Of a DNA stretch of 64,000 nucleotides, positions 46,985 through 58,807 are shown piece by piece (within the stretch, counting starts at the first letter, position 1; the number at the start of each line of letters is the position of its first letter). A program made the position numbers and the translations under genes. The notes beneath the pieces are model-generated. The model was not told the origin of the DNA, did not search any database, and saw nothing but the letters and a program-made list of their open reading frames with translations. This DNA comes from Sipunculus nudus (taxonomy: Eukaryota > Annelida > Sipuncula > Golfingiida > Sipunculidae): positions 53,038,750-53,102,749 of the forward strand of contig CM049318.1 in NCBI GenBank assembly GCA_026874595.1, written 5' to 3'.

Positions 46985-49230
46985 TTCTAGATGAATATGA
47001 CAATTACTCAAACTTATTAGTTAGATTTTTATACTTTGTTCTTTTTTCCCGATCCATGCATGCAATATACTTGGAAGATAATAAATTATTAGATGTTCCT
47101 TTACACGTGATAATACACAAAAGATGACTGACATTGCTACCCGCTCGCAAAGTATTAGGCTCATGGTATCGAAGTCTCGGATTAGGTCTTGATATTTTCT
47201 CAGTCTCGGTCTGGACCTCGTAGCCACGGTTTTGTTCCGGTAAGGGAAATCTCGACTATGTGTTTATATCTACATATACGGACGTAGTACATATATAAAA
47301 TACATCTTAAAGTGGCATTGTTAATTGTCTATGGATGCCATATGTCTGTTATCATAAAACATTCAGGCTTTTTTTTTTATTTATTTATTTCTGTTTAATA
47401 TTGTCAATCAGGAGTTTTGCCTAAATTTTACCATTGTATTCCTGTGGAATTTTCTAAAATGACCTGTAGTTCTGAAATCAGTTTCTTATGCCACGATGAC
47501 AAAGCTTCTGTATATTATATAGAAGAAAACAATGCCATCATAAATTCCATTGTGAAATAGAACTTGCGTGTATATGAAGAAAGAGTCTAAAAAGTCATGC
47601 CGTTCCATTTGAGTTGTTTGGAAACTTATGTCGAAATAGTCCACACTCCCAAAATTGTATCTAAAAGTCTAGGTGTAAGCTAAACAAAGTTTATTCTTAG
47701 AGTAACGTCCACAGGTTGTGATACATCCAAGACTCTATGATCAGTCACACAGTCTACAATATATAATTTTCAGGATGTCCAAAATCTTCTTCACAATACC
47801 TAATTCCTCTGTATCTCAAGTGGTTTATATACGCCCGTCAAGACTGGAGTATTATGTTATACCCGTCCGTTAACTTTTAGTGTCGCCGCGATCACTTACC
47901 GGGGCTTTGATGAATTTTCACGAAACTCACCATAACTACATAACTACAGATTATCTCGCTCGAGTTCATTGTGGGGAACATCCACGCGTATTTAATAAGG
48001 TCACGGATCCCTGGGCTACTTTGTGGTGTCGCTGCGATAATTTAAGAAGGATTTAGATAAAACTCATCAGAAATGTTAATAAGTAAAATAACTCGCCTTG
48101 GTACGATTTTCAGCAGTTTGCAGTTTTAAAATATTGCTTCCGCAAGTAATAATATATATAAGTCGTAAAGGTAATTTGTACAATTCAAATTGACAACTGG
48201 ATGATTCAGAATTAAAAAGGGAATTTTGTTGCCATTTCAACTTCAAATCCAGAATAATGGTTCTATCATATTTTATTTAAATTTAAGGGAATTATGAAAC
48301 GGTCAATATAAGGAAAATATCTTAGTCTTAAAGGGTTAATTTCTAACCACAGTCATGGCCTAAACACGCCCTCTCCCAACGAGTTAAAATACTCGATCCA
48401 TTCTGGTAAACTAACTCAGCGAAATTTCTTCTCGCCGTACAATCGTCATTACGCTTGACCTTAAGCTTATTTTGAAATAAACCATGACGCAATACTTCTA
48501 GTTTATTTCTCGGTCTCCATTAAGCCCCAACGCTCGGGGGAATTTCAGGAATTTTCTCGAATATTTCTACATGTAAACCACACAATGACATTTGAAGCCT
48601 CTTTAAAATACAGAACAAATAATAAAGGGTTATTCTTCCCAGCAGCACCCAGCTGCTTCTCAATAAACAACTTATGCAATCGACGTGATAATATACTCAT
48701 AACTAGAATTATGCATTCTATGTGCATTCAATTACTTTTTTTTCATTTACTTATTCGGCCCATATTCCCAGGCTCATTCGTGCATAGGTGACTGTACATT
48801 AGTGAATACACCATGATACATTCATGACTCCAGGTCATGTGACGGATCCACACCAAAGTCTTATTTCGTTCATGATTGCGTAAGTTATGTTATAAACAAC
48901 CACATTCAAAAGCACACACACGAACACAAACACGAGCGGAAGCAGTAAGACGAGTTTTACATATTTCTTTTTCTATGAAAACTAAAATTTTAAGCTCTAT
49001 ATTATCCAGCCATCCATCATCCGTCAGTGAAAAGGTTGACCTTTTCTTAAATTGATTTTCACAGTACCAGTCCGAGTTCACAAAACCCTGGATTAAAGTT
49101 CTCCTTTCAACAATTTATTGTTCCATGATAAAGTTCCTTTTAATTTCCCTATTGACAGCTTATTTTAAGGTTTTAAAGTGGTGCAAGACACCTTTATAAT
49201 ATTACGTAAACTTTGGTGAATAACATCTGA
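46985..49230. other. ~2.2 kb segment present only in duplicate copy 2
   Basis: Copy 1 passes directly from text matching about 46,960 to text matching about 49,235. The segment holds a family-3 repeat (48,745-48,950) and a stretch near 47,825-48,110 ('tatacgcccgtcaagactgg', 'ttatacccgtccgttaactt', 'ggggctttgatgaattttca') that looks like a fragment of another dispersed repeat. No gene is recognised. It is either an insertion in copy 2 or a deletion in copy 1. Confidence 0.55.
48745..48950 (+). mobile_element. Dispersed repeat family 3, copy b
   Basis: Shares 'cttattcggcccatattccc', 'ggctcattcgtgcatagg', 'gacggatccacaccaaagtc' and the CA-rich tail with the other three copies. The beginning of the element is missing. 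Confidence 0.7.
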
Positions 49231-49738
49231 AGGTTGGTGCAAAAGGGGACAAAACCAGGTCACGTCAAGATAGGCCTATATCTGAAAGGTCACACCTACG
49301 CAATTTTGCGGAAGGTTTTTCGTCCCAGATTGTCAGCACTGTGATAGTGGTCCTCGATCATCCACGGGGGCCCTCCCCGTCATGAAATTCAACTTGAAAA
49401 CGTTATATTGTCCTTTATTTCATGTAAGCTGTAGGTTATTTTACTGCCTGAAGAAAACAAAACAGCTTTGGGACAAAATGGCACTGTCGTTACTTCATCA
49501 GATCGAGATTTTCAATGATCTGTGCTCGACCTTTGCTCTGTCATTGATTAATAATATCAAGTACTTTTTTGTTAAGATTTTCTTTAATTTGGATGATTTT
49601 TTTACATTACAATTATAATTCTTAAAATAAAATCTTACCTTACGAGAAAGGAGAATATATTTTTGCTACTGAAAAAAAAAATTGGGCTTAAATCGGGACA
49701 CGTTGATTTTTTTTCAAGGTCCGTATGGTCATCCGACA

Positions 49739-49746
49739 TGACGTCA
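49739..49746. promoter_or_regulatory. CRE-type palindrome TGACGTCA
   Basis: Perfect cAMP-response-element octamer within the longer palindrome TATGACGTCATA-like 'catgacgtcata'. It precedes the conserved tandem motif block. Function is unproven, and copy 1 of the duplication does not show it. Confidence 0.25.
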
Positions 49747-49804
49747 TAAGGTGTTACACAGAGGACGAAGGGAGCGTGGAGTCAGCGTGACTCTCGGCTG
49801 TAGC

Positions 49805-49911
49805 CATGACATTTCATAACAGCTTCCGTGACCCATAAAAGTCTGCGTGACATATAACAGTTGTTCACCTTTTCGTGACCTATAACTGCTGGCGTGACTT
49901 ATGACAGTTGG
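49805..49911 (+). repeat. Short tandem motif CGTGAC-TATAACAGTTGG, copy 2
   Basis: 'catgacatttcataacag', CCGTGACCCATAAAAG, CGTGACATATAACAGTTG, CGTGACCTATAACTGCTGG, CGTGACTTATGACAGTTGG. It has the same number and order of units as 34,883-34,989. Confidence 0.6.
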
Positions 49912-49989
49912 TTCTGCCCGGTCTCTGTATGCATAGCAAATGCCATGTCACCGTTTTCAGGGCGAACAGATACATTTACACAGGCAGTT

Positions 49990-50540
49990 TAAAGTGCACA
50001 CATCGATGTGTTAAATATACATAAAGCGTATTGTTTTCATCTTAAGATATTATGATTTCAGGCATTATTTTGTTCTGAAACCGTTTGCATGCTCCTGTAC
50101 ACAGGTGGAAAAAGAGTTTCACTAGGAGCAATCAGTGGCGAAACACTGATGTTTCGTCACCTGGTAGCCACACTGCGCAACTTGACACATCCAGATTTTT
50201 CAAGCCTCTAGGGGTGTTTCTTCAGTTTTCCTTTCTTGATGTATCTTCTCCATGTTTGGGAGTTGTCCCATGTACGCATGATCGTTAATCCAGTCACATG
50301 GTCCTGATATGGTAAACAGACATGTGGGCTGTGTTTTCTCACACACAGAACCAAAACAATATATGAAACAGCTGAATGAAATCAAGTAAATCCAGGTGCC
50401 GGGATGGTGTTACTGGGGAAACTTTTGTATTTAGCCAGAATTAACTTAGCGATAAACAGATATTATTGCACTTATTTATGTACCTTTAGGTTCGGTAAAA
50501 AAATAAAAAAAATAAAGGGTTATTTTTTCATTTAATTCAT
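49990..50540. other. Unmatched segment in duplicate copy 2
   Basis: No counterpart in copy 1 between about 35,065 and 35,120. Overlapping short frames near 50,085-50,385 have no recognisable domain. Confidence 0.45.
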
Positions 50541-51543
50541 ATACGTTTATTGGTTTAGGGCGCTGACCGTGATCTTTCCATCAATCAATGTGAACCGGAT
50601 GCAACGCTAAGACCCCTGGTCAAGCTCTGTACCACAAGATCGTGCCCCGGAGCTCTGGGCCGCTGTACTTTGACAGCAGACTGTTTAGAATGATTTATAG
50701 TGAACAGAATAATTTATTATTCTAGGAGATGCGGTGATATCAGGTAAATTGATATTTGACATCAGAACATATTGAAAGGACCATTATAGGGGATAAGAGA
50801 CCTGATCAATCTGAAGGATACCACCATCATGTTCTCGATGTATTTACAATAACATCAATATTTCATTTCATCACATCTCAAAGTCACACAATGTTTCAAA
50901 CAAAAACCCATTGAAAAGTTGCTACATACTGTTTTTGGTCCTTCAGGTTAAATGTTAAATATATGTTTAGAACTGAGAAATGTCATTCCCAAATGTTGCT
51001 ACCCAAAACGTTTCTTATTCACATTCTTTGTATAGTTTAAGCCATCATTAAAACAAGGTTTCATTTCTAAAATCTTATGAAAGAGGATACATTAGTGATC
51101 AGTAATAAAACGGTTGAAGTTAAAATGGCATGGGATATTTATGAAGGATATATAAATGTACACAATTTTATAAGGGTATCCATTTGTATTTCAATGCTAG
51201 ATTATTGTTGATTCATGGAAAGACGTCAGACAAGTAACTGGAGGTCCACAACTAATTTACAGAACAGTTTCTAAAAGCCTGGAGGCGACAAAATGGAAAG
51301 CTACGATTAATAAAGGTAAATAACTTTTAAATCCGAGATGTGAAACATTGATATTGAGTGTTCTAAAAAATAAATCTACCGTTTCGGGGATTATAACATA
51401 AACACTAAATAAAAAAAACTTGATAAATACTGTGTTTGAAAAGTTATCAGCAGCTAAAAAGGCCTTTATTATAAAAACTTAAAGTGCTAAAAAGTAAACT
51501 GTCGTTTGCAGGGTGAACAGTTTAATCCAGTTGAGGTCATAGT

Positions 51544-51566
51544 CCCCCCCCCCCCCCCCCCCCCCC
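51544..51566. repeat. C run, 23 bases
   Basis: Homopolymer C. It may correspond to the G-rich/C-rich stretch at 37,450-37,500 in copy 1. Confidence 0.9.
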
Positions 51567-51879
51567 GTGAATGCAACTTAATTTTCGCTCGGTCGACCAT
51601 TAACTCAATTAATTAAACTTAAAATTAGTGAACTTAAAGTATGACAGACTGGGCAAACTAAAAGCGCGACACGTCTATTCTAACGAGGACCTGTTTGAAT
51701 CGAATTATCAATTATCATTAGACATTCTTTAATTGAATACGTGTGACATGAATTCCGATGTTTTGTTATCTTAATCATGACGAGTGGTGAACACCAATGC
51801 CACTTTGCTGGAACAACAGTATTAAAAGGACACTAAAAGTTAGCTGAGATTCTTTTTTCTCTCGAAGATGTGCTATTAT

Positions 51880-52040
51880 TTTCTTAATCTGCGTACATAT
51901 TAATAAATTCTAGGTAATCCCTGTTAACAAATGCGCCTGTTTGACAGATGTATGAGCTTGGTTTTCTACAAACTGTTAGTAAAAATTTGTAATGTTGAGG
52001 TAAGGAAACAGTATGTTACCTAAGATTGTTGGTTACGTGT
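51880..52040 (+). repeat. Diverged relative of the 2.2 kb satellite
   Basis: 'tttcttaatctgcgtacata', 'gtatgagcttggttttc', 'tgttagtaaaaatttgtaat' and 'acctaagattgttggttacg' follow the satellite order 'tttctctgcgtatata', 'ttatgagcttgtttttc', 'gtttgtaaac', 'tctaagatggctggttgcg'. It is more diverged than 44,279-44,440. Confidence 0.5.
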
Positions 52041-52399
52041 GAAGTTTAAACTTCGCTTGAAAGACCTTCGTTTGTCTGATTTAAAACGAGATTTATACAC
52101 AAATGTTATACACTCGTGGAAGGTTCAAGGTATTGTCGTCAGTTAATGAATGTCTAATGTCTAAATAGGCCCCTTTCAGAAAAGACGAAGACGACACATG
52201 AGCCAGAATTGCCAAAACGTTATTTTTCATGATGTGATTAAATTTATTCATTGGATTATTGAAACAAAACTGCTTAACATCTAATTAATAATATCCAAGT
52301 GAAACAGACCTCCTTCTAATTTATTTATTGTAGCTTTCAAAGGTCAACATTTGAGACAAATATTCTACGATTAAGTTGATGTGGAATGATTATGGACAG

Positions 52400-53262
52400 C
52401 AGATAGAGTAGGCCTCCTCAGCCGGTTTAGTCAGATGTTTTCGTGTATCATAAATGTTCGACATATAGCGGATCGATATATATTGCTGATGTGCGATGTT
52501 ATGTTCATGTGGTTATCAAATATTACATCGGACTTATTAGCGTTATTCTCATCATTAATTAGAGTTTCTCCAATCATAATATGACCGTATTTTAGTTTAG
52601 TTGCTGCTTAGTTCATGTGACAAAGAATTAAGTTTTATCACCGGGTTTAATTTTGTTGTGATACATCTAGATTTTAAATTCTTGTACCCGTATTTGTAGT
52701 TTGGTTAATGCTGATTCTTCCAACAAACTGGGGGATATTTTGAACTGAAGATATGCATATCATTAGCATATAAGCGATATTTGATTCCATGTTTCCGAAT
52801 GGTCTCACCCAAGGGTGATTTATAAAGTGAAAACAGAATTGGGCCGAACACAATGTCCTCTAGCACCCATAAATCAAGGGGTGAGGCTGAGAGTTTGCAC
52901 ATAGAATGGTAATACTTTGAGACCGACCTATAAGATATATACGCACCCAGTTTAACACAGATTCACAGAGACGTCGAAAGTCGATTAAATATAATCTGAT
53001 GGCCAATAGTATCAATTGTATCAAACGCTGCTGAGAGATCCAAAAGCAGCAATAGGACAAGTTGTTGGTTATGCATGCTGGCTAATAATTCATTTTGTAC
53101 TCTTAGCAGGGCTGTTTTAGTGCTATGAAATGCTTTGTATGCTGACCGGAATCTCTGCAGAGATTTTTTCTCTTCAGCTAAATGCAAAATGAGTTGTTCA
53201 GCCATCATCATCTCAATGAGTTTTGATATGAATGCGAGGTTGGAGGGTGCAGGAATATCTTA
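52400..53262 (-). pseudogene. CR1-like LINE reverse transcriptase fragment (duplicate copy 2)
   Basis: The uninterrupted counterpart of the split copy-1 element. On the minus strand: 'PSNLAFISKLIEMMMAEQL' (finger motif), 'SAYKAFHSTKTALLRVQNEL' (family AYRxxHSTETALLRVxND), 'LLLLLDLSAAFDTIDT' (motif A), 'VLNWVRIYLIGRSQSI', 'VFGPILFSLYKSPLGETIRK' (remnant of GVPQGSVLGPxLF, motif B), 'GIKYRLYANDMHIF' (motif C with the first catalytic Asp changed to Asn) and degraded text similar to 'VIFDNHMNITSHI' further on. Several frame changes separate these pieces. Endonuclease, N-terminus and 3' end are missing. The element cannot be active. Clade placement in CR1/L2 rests on motif spelling only. Confidence 0.88.
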
Positions 53263-53284
53263 ATACTATCAAGTCTGTTTCTAG

Positions 53285-53610
53285 TACGTTGTTTACAAAC
53301 CTTAATTCAGCCTTGACTGTGGCGTCTATTTCATGAATAATGGACAAGCCAATCGAACCAATCTTGCATACGCTCTAGCCCCAATGTTAAACATTGCAGG
53401 AAGGGCATCGATACTTTGACCAATCACATAAAGCCATAAACCTGTGTTCTTTTCAGACTTCGTGTGGGCAGTGCGTTGTTAAAATTGATTTCGTTGGATT
53501 TGATTGACAGTTTTGGTTTCAGTCCGAACATTTGCAAGCTTGTTCATTATTCATGGAATAGACGCCAGAGCGGCTTGCTAAATCAAGGTCTGTGAAAGTA
53601 GCGGTAGTGT
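53285..53610. mobile_element. MITE with long terminal inverted repeats, family T, copy 1
   Basis: The inner part of the left arm GGCGTCTATTTCATGAATAA (53,321-53,340) pairs with TTATTCATGGAATAGACGCC (53,547-53,566). The similarity extends outward: 'acaaaccttaattcagcc' on the left against the reverse complement of 'ggcttgctaaatcaaggtct' on the right. The arms are roughly 60 bp, total about 325 bp, with no coding capacity. A related element is at 59,568-59,904, sharing the end motif CACAGACCTTG. It lies where the CR1-like fragment of copy 2 stops. The superfamily is not determined. Confidence 0.75.
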
Positions 53611-54080
53611 GAAGATTCACGGGACAGGGCAGGAGAGGGCAGGAGGGTTCACAAAAAGAATAGCACAGGGCAGAGCAGAAACAGGTTATGGTGTGATCAA
53701 TCTCATAATTGATGACATGGTCGCATGTGATATGCTCTTATGCGATGATAAGATTTACTACGTCAAAATGTATAGAGAATCAGTATATCCAAAAAGGTAC
53801 ATTAATCACGCAAAATGTTAAGAGCAATTCGACAGTCATCGAAAAAGGTAAAAGACCTAGCTAAGGTAGATAGGAGACCATATAGTTAAGACTGCAGGTT
53901 ATTTTGGTAAGACTGAAATGTCGCCCTGTTGACAACCATTAGACATCTTGTTAACGAAGGCTAAAGAGAATCGAATTACCAGAGATCGTTAAGCGCTCCT
54001 TAATTATCCACATAGGACGCGAGTTTTTTTTTCAAGTATTGAGGGCAGCGATAAGTAGTCTATGGGTGATATTCGTCTTC

Positions 54081-54082
<2 letters not shown>
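53611..54082. other. Right part of duplicate copy 2
   Basis: From about 53,700 it matches 41,755-42,130 ('catcttgttaa', 'taccagag', 'ttaagcgctc', 'gacgcgagt'). No gene seen; the frame 53,609-53,821 is unsupported. Confidence 0.6.

Positions 54083-54142
<60 letters not shown>
54083..54142. repeat. (AT)n microsatellite in duplicate copy 2
   Basis: Pure TA run at the locus homologous to 42,134-42,198. Confidence 0.95.
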
Positions 54143-54144
<2 letters not shown>

Positions 54145-54787
54145 CGTATGTGGGGATAAGTGGATAATATACATATGCAAGTCACTTAATATTTTATAAT
54201 ATTGATAATTAAAGTATTACAGTTTTAATTAATCTGCTTTCTTTTAATAAAGAACATTAAATATTCCATTGTTTGAAAGGAAATGGTAAGTTAAAAATGA
54301 AAATTGGGATGAATAATATTTTCGGCCTAATGAATAATGAATCCTCATACATTTATACAAATATATAAAGGAATATTTTCCTCAATAAGATGGATGATGC
54401 CTTTTCTTTGGCGAAAACAAATGTTATCACTCAGCAGGATAAGAATCAGGGAATTTCAGGGACGTGAATTGTTCGAAACACCACACATGATCATTATATA
54501 GAAACATTTAAATTACCCTTCTCAGGTTACAAGACATTTAACGTTAACAAAGCCAGTCAGGCAGTCTTACATCATATATATGCTCCCTGTAACAACTTAT
54601 ACAAATCAAACAACAAAGGTATTTTGTGCCGTGTATGAAATGTTTTTGCATCTCGGCCTCTCATAAAACTTGCTTCTTACTTACTAGAAATTTTATACAG
54701 TGAGTTTATATAAAGCTAGGTTGAGTAACGTACGCTTCAGGTGTCCAGGCTTTATAACGAAAGGTATCTGATCTTATTGAAAGCATT

Positions 54788-54885
54788 TCATCTAATTGAA
54801 AAAAAGCAATTGATCTAATTGAAATGTATTTTATCTAATTGGAAACTTTTTCATCTAATTGAAAAATATTTGACCTAATTGATTG
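54788..54885. repeat. 20-bp minisatellite, about five units
   Basis: 'tctaattgaaa' recurs at 54,791, 54,814, 54,834, 54,854 and (as 'cctaattga') 54,874, spacings 23, 20, 20 and 20 bp, with T-rich fillers. Confidence 0.8.
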
Positions 54886-55125
54886 TTCTAACGGCTGATT
54901 TCGGCAACACGGGTTGGTCTGATAATTGCCAATCCATTTAATCTAATAAGATAGTATTATTATTAGTAAAATATTTATTGTTTTTATTATTATTATTATT
55001 ATCATTACCATCAACATCATCATCGTCATTCTGTGACTTAGAGGAAGCAACGATAATGAACACAACTGTGTTTTTAAAGAAACCAGAGTGCAAAAATGAA
55101 TCATGGCAGATGTTTCAAAGTCTTC

Positions 55126-55126
<1 letters not shown>

Positions 55127-55189
<63 letters not shown>
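55127..55189. repeat. (AT)n microsatellite
   Basis: Pure TA run of about 63 bp. Confidence 0.95.
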
Positions 55190-55191
<2 letters not shown>

Positions 55192-56102
55192 CACATGAAT
55201 TTACAACTACTCAAATGCCAGTAGATGGACATAATAGGTCAAAGGTCTAGTTCATCAAAATGAAAATTTATATCATTGTCAAAAATTCTCGCAGCAACAA
55301 GAAGTGTTTTCAGCTTTTTTCAGTATACCACGACATTATGTCTTGACATTTGATTGGCTCATTTAGCCTATGCCATGGAAACGCAGTTTTGGGGAATATT
55401 CATGGAATTCGATAATATTTTTTTTTACTAAGTTTGCCATTTTGCTAAAGCTTGAAAGGTCTAGTTTCTCTGCATCAGGTTGCAATTAATCAGCTTTACT
55501 TTATTTACTTCTTATCTGAACAGCTTCTCAGAGTCTTTATAGCTGCCTAGATAAGACTTCGTGCTCTGAACGCTTGTCTTAATACGTGTATTCAGCATTC
55601 TCATCAGAGAGCTCAGGGTCCATAGCTCCTAAATTGGACACTTCGCCTGAGTATGGTTGTTATTGTGTTTCCAACTATAGACCCACATTAATTCCGAGCG
55701 GAAGTCCTATCTTGTTCCCTTTACACAACAACCAACTAGAAACGGAGTCTTTGATTACTGAAATGGTCCTAATTGATACGACAGACAAAGGACTAATTAC
55801 GATTAACAAAAAGTGGACCCCGGCACATACAATAGACAGATACATCAAATAATTAGACAGCTACAAAGAGAATAAAGAAAGCTATAATTAGACTAAATGA
55901 TAGGAGCATGCATGCAGTCATAACAGAATTAAAACCGACGAAATTTTATTAATTTAACAAATTAATCTTCTGAATCAAGAAATTGGATCCATAATCAAAT
56001 AAATGATCCCGGTGTTGGAAAAAATGAAAGGGAAAATGAATATCATGTGCTTGCAATTCAGTGGCAGGGTCAAAAGTTTATAAATATCACTTTCAAGAAA
56101 TC

Positions 56103-56305
56103 GAAATCTACATTTTAAGGAATGCAAGCCTCCGTCACATTGGATCCCTAGTGTGGGAGATTCACTAAATCCCAAACTTACATCCATTTAATCGGCCCAT
56201 ATTCCCAGATTCATTCGCGCATAATTGACTCTACATTCGTAAATATTCTGTGATAATGTTCCTGGTTCCGTATCATGTTCCGGATCCACACCAAATCGAT
56301 GATCT
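56103..56305 (+). mobile_element. Dispersed repeat family 3, copy c
   Basis: 'aaatctacattttaaggaatgc', 'atcggcccatattcccag', 'cattcgcgcata' and 'ccggatccacaccaaat'. The tail is truncated after that point. Confidence 0.7.
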
Positions 56306-57026
56306 TTATACACAAGTTAAATATTTGCTAACAGGGTTTCTCAAATGAGTACATTACTCGTCAGAATTGGTGCATATAAAATGAGGTCAGAGGTCACAGT
56401 ACCGGCGTATTGCTGTTAAAAGTCCACAGATGTGCAAGAAGTGATTTGACTAATTTTCTTCAGATTTTCATCGTGATAGAGAAACCAGTAGATATGATGG
56501 GATGGCAGGCACGATTCCTCATTCAATATAACTTGATTTAAGCAGTTATAAACTTTATACTGTCACGCATGACAATTGACCTTTTTATCGTATTAGTTGT
56601 CTATTTTATACTGCGGGCTGTTTTATTTATTATGAAACAAACTCAAGGTAATTTCAGCAGTTTTTTGTTTAAATCGAGTGAAAGGGCAGTATATGCTGAT
56701 ATGTCAATTGTCGCCGAGACGTAATACTAAACCGCACGTCTTGTCTGGTCTAATTAGAAGCCATCATATAAAACCCTTTTCATTACATCCGACCATACGA
56801 GACAATATTTTCCTATGTCTCTCTGTCCTCTGTATGTGTTTCTGTCTGCTTTTCTGTGTTGTCTTTATGTCTGTAAATCAATTTAAAAACTTCATTTATG
56901 ATGTATACCCATCATTTATTTTATGCTGGGTTATAGGGGAACTAATGTTCATCAAACTACACAATCACCGACACCTATTGTAAGAAAGGAGTACTATTAA
57001 GGAGGAAAGGAAGGATGATTAAGGCC
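56306..57026. other. Single-copy DNA, no gene recognised
   Basis: A 101-codon plus frame (56,678-56,983) has a hydrophobic Cys/Leu/Val-rich middle (about residues 44-65). That could be a membrane segment if it were coding, but there is no homology, start or splice context to support it. Confidence 0.4.
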
Positions 57027-57200
57027 TAGGCAGTGTAGTTGTAAAACGTTTGGCTCTCTCAACTGGCGACCCGAGTTCGATCCATGGCATAGCTTTGAGA
57101 ATGTGTTACAGTAGCCCGTCGAAGGTTGGTGGTTTTCTCCGGGTTCTCTTGTTTCCTCCACCTCCAACATTACAGAACGCCACCTTCCGTGCTATGAAGA
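57027..57200 (+). mobile_element. tRNA-derived SINE, family 1
   Basis: 'tgtagttgtaaaacgtttgg' (A-box region), 'ctctctcaactggcgaccc', perfect B box GAGTTCGATCC (57,073-57,083), 'cgaaggttggtggttttctc' and 'acagaacgccacc'. Close to the minus copy at 23,040-23,212. Confidence 0.85.
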
Positions 57201-57373
57201 GCGCTTTGATTTGTTAAAAAAAAGTTTATATTTTATAAGGTAATAAGTACCTTTGCTTTGTTATACAAGTCCGCTTTGTTGCAAAACTCCTTAGTTTCAT
57301 TAATGTTTCTTCATTTTATATGGTTGGTGTATCGACGAGGAAAAAAATATACTTTCACCATTTGTTACGTATG

Positions 57374-57799
57374 TTAAAACGGGCATTTATTAAATGATAA
57401 GACACCATACGAGACATTCTTATAGATATATTTTCCAAGACACTGAGTTTTGAAGCGCGGATGCGCAAAAAGCAACATAACAGGTAAGTCCCTAGTTGCA
57501 TTATCCGGGAATAATGTTATAATAAGTCGCCGGCAGGGGATATATTCCTCTCTGTGGACGGCTACAGTTAATACACAAAATAAAAGGCCAGACGACACGA
57601 GATCCCGCCGAAAGAGACAAAGACACTCTGTGTAAAAAAAGTATTTGCGGTAGGTAGCACGAGAATTCTTCGAGCTTTGTGAAGGGCTACAATAAATAGC
57701 CGACAAACACAACATGTTTTCACAAAGCAGACGATAGCTCATCCCGCAAAAAGCTAATGGATGCTCTCGACCATCGTTTAGTGGAAGTTTTCTTAACAT
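57374..57799 (-). CDS. Orphan reading frame, 141 codons, doubtful
   Basis: The longest frame in the window not explained by a retroelement or tandem repeat, in a GC-richer patch (about 57,420-57,790). The translation is rich in Leu, Cys and Arg, with a run of hydrophobic residues (SSGLLFCVLTVAV, about residues 69-81), and resembles no family I know. The start chosen is the first ATG. Two observations argue against a simple minus-strand gene: the plus strand also has an open frame (57,450-57,635), and on the plus strand 'ATGCGCAAAAAGCAACATAACAG' runs into a consensus donor GTAAGT at 57,484. The patch might instead be a plus-strand exon or a regulatory region. Low confidence. Confidence 0.15.
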   Translation of the reverse strand: MLRKLPLNDGREHPLAFCGMSYRLLCENMLCLSAIYCSPSQSSKNSRATYRKYFFYTECLCLFRRDLVSSGLLFCVLTVAVHREEYIPCRRLIITLFPDNATRDLPVMLLFAHPRFKTQCLGKYIYKNVSYGVLSFNKCPF

Positions 57800-58807
57800 A
57801 TATTCACATAAGGTTCAAAACCTTCATGTGTTTACAATTTCATTCTATTACGACAACTTTGAACTTTTAGAACTTTGATGTTTTGTTAACCTGAATAGAG
57901 ATATTTTACCTGGGGTCAGACCAAAAATTGAATCGATCTACTGATTCCCATTTTCTTGGCTATTTATTCACACATAGGGGCACGTACTGGGAAATGTTGA
58001 AAATAACTGCTCGTGCCTTAATTCCTTAAAATTGTCCTCAAATGTACTTTATTGTGTGATGAGTACATGCATGCATGATTTCATGATCTCGAGACTCCCT
58101 AACCAGCTTTCAAATGTCCATAGTTTGAAATTGTAAAAAAAAGAAAAAGTAACTGATTAAAGTTGGCCTTATCTGAGAATGGATTGATTCCTATAACGGC
58201 TGCATATATATATGAGAGGGAACTCATCAACTTGTTTGCAATAGCCATGAATTTTCTTTGTCAATTTCAATTAATAAACTTAATAAAAAAACACGATTCC
58301 ACGTATTACCTTACAGTGATCTCGTGTCAACTTTTGGAGTCCCGAAACTTAATCCGTGCTAATAGAAAACAGTTCTTTCATCTGTAAATGTTGAATGCTT
58401 CTGTGAACACCTGTGCAAGAAATTAATTAAACTTGGGCTAGTTGAATACATTGTAATCTAATTAATATTCTCCTTTGGGAACTAAACTTGATAAATATGA
58501 ATTAAAGGAAGTTTATTCTATATTCAAATAAAAATTATTTTTTACATTTTTACCGTTACAGGAGTTATTATTAATTTTTTTAAGAAAGCTACAAAACTAG
58601 CAGATTTAAAGACACTATTAATCTTTTCCTATATACTATTGGAGAAGCAGTGACACGAAAGAGCAAAATCCTTTTTAAAGATTGTGAGGAAAAAAAGGAC
58701 ATTTAAAAAAATCCTAATACAGGGAAAATACGTAAATAAGTATATGTTCTTAGCAGTAGCCACATAAACCTACATGTTTTTATGTGCGATCATTTCATGT
58801 TAAACTA
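57800..58807. other. AT-rich DNA, nothing recognised
   Basis: No domain, RNA or known repeat seen. The frame at 58,163-58,387 is unsupported. Confidence 0.5.

Larger units (their letters stand above)
43950..54290 (+). repeat. Direct segmental duplication, copy 2
   Basis: Second copy of 31,385-42,325, collinear and in the same orientation. It has extra or unmatched DNA at about 44,170-45,115, 46,985-49,230 and 49,990-50,540, plus a MITE at 53,285-53,610. It lacks the jockey-like LINE and the 145-bp-repeat element of copy 1. Confidence 0.88.
54291..56102. other. Single-copy DNA right of the duplication, no gene recognised
   Basis: Contains the 20-bp minisatellite (54,788-54,885) and (AT)n at 55,127-55,189. 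A plus frame at 55,586-55,852 (88 codons) has no recognisable domain; overlapping frames at 54,943-55,250 are microsatellite translations. Confidence 0.5.
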
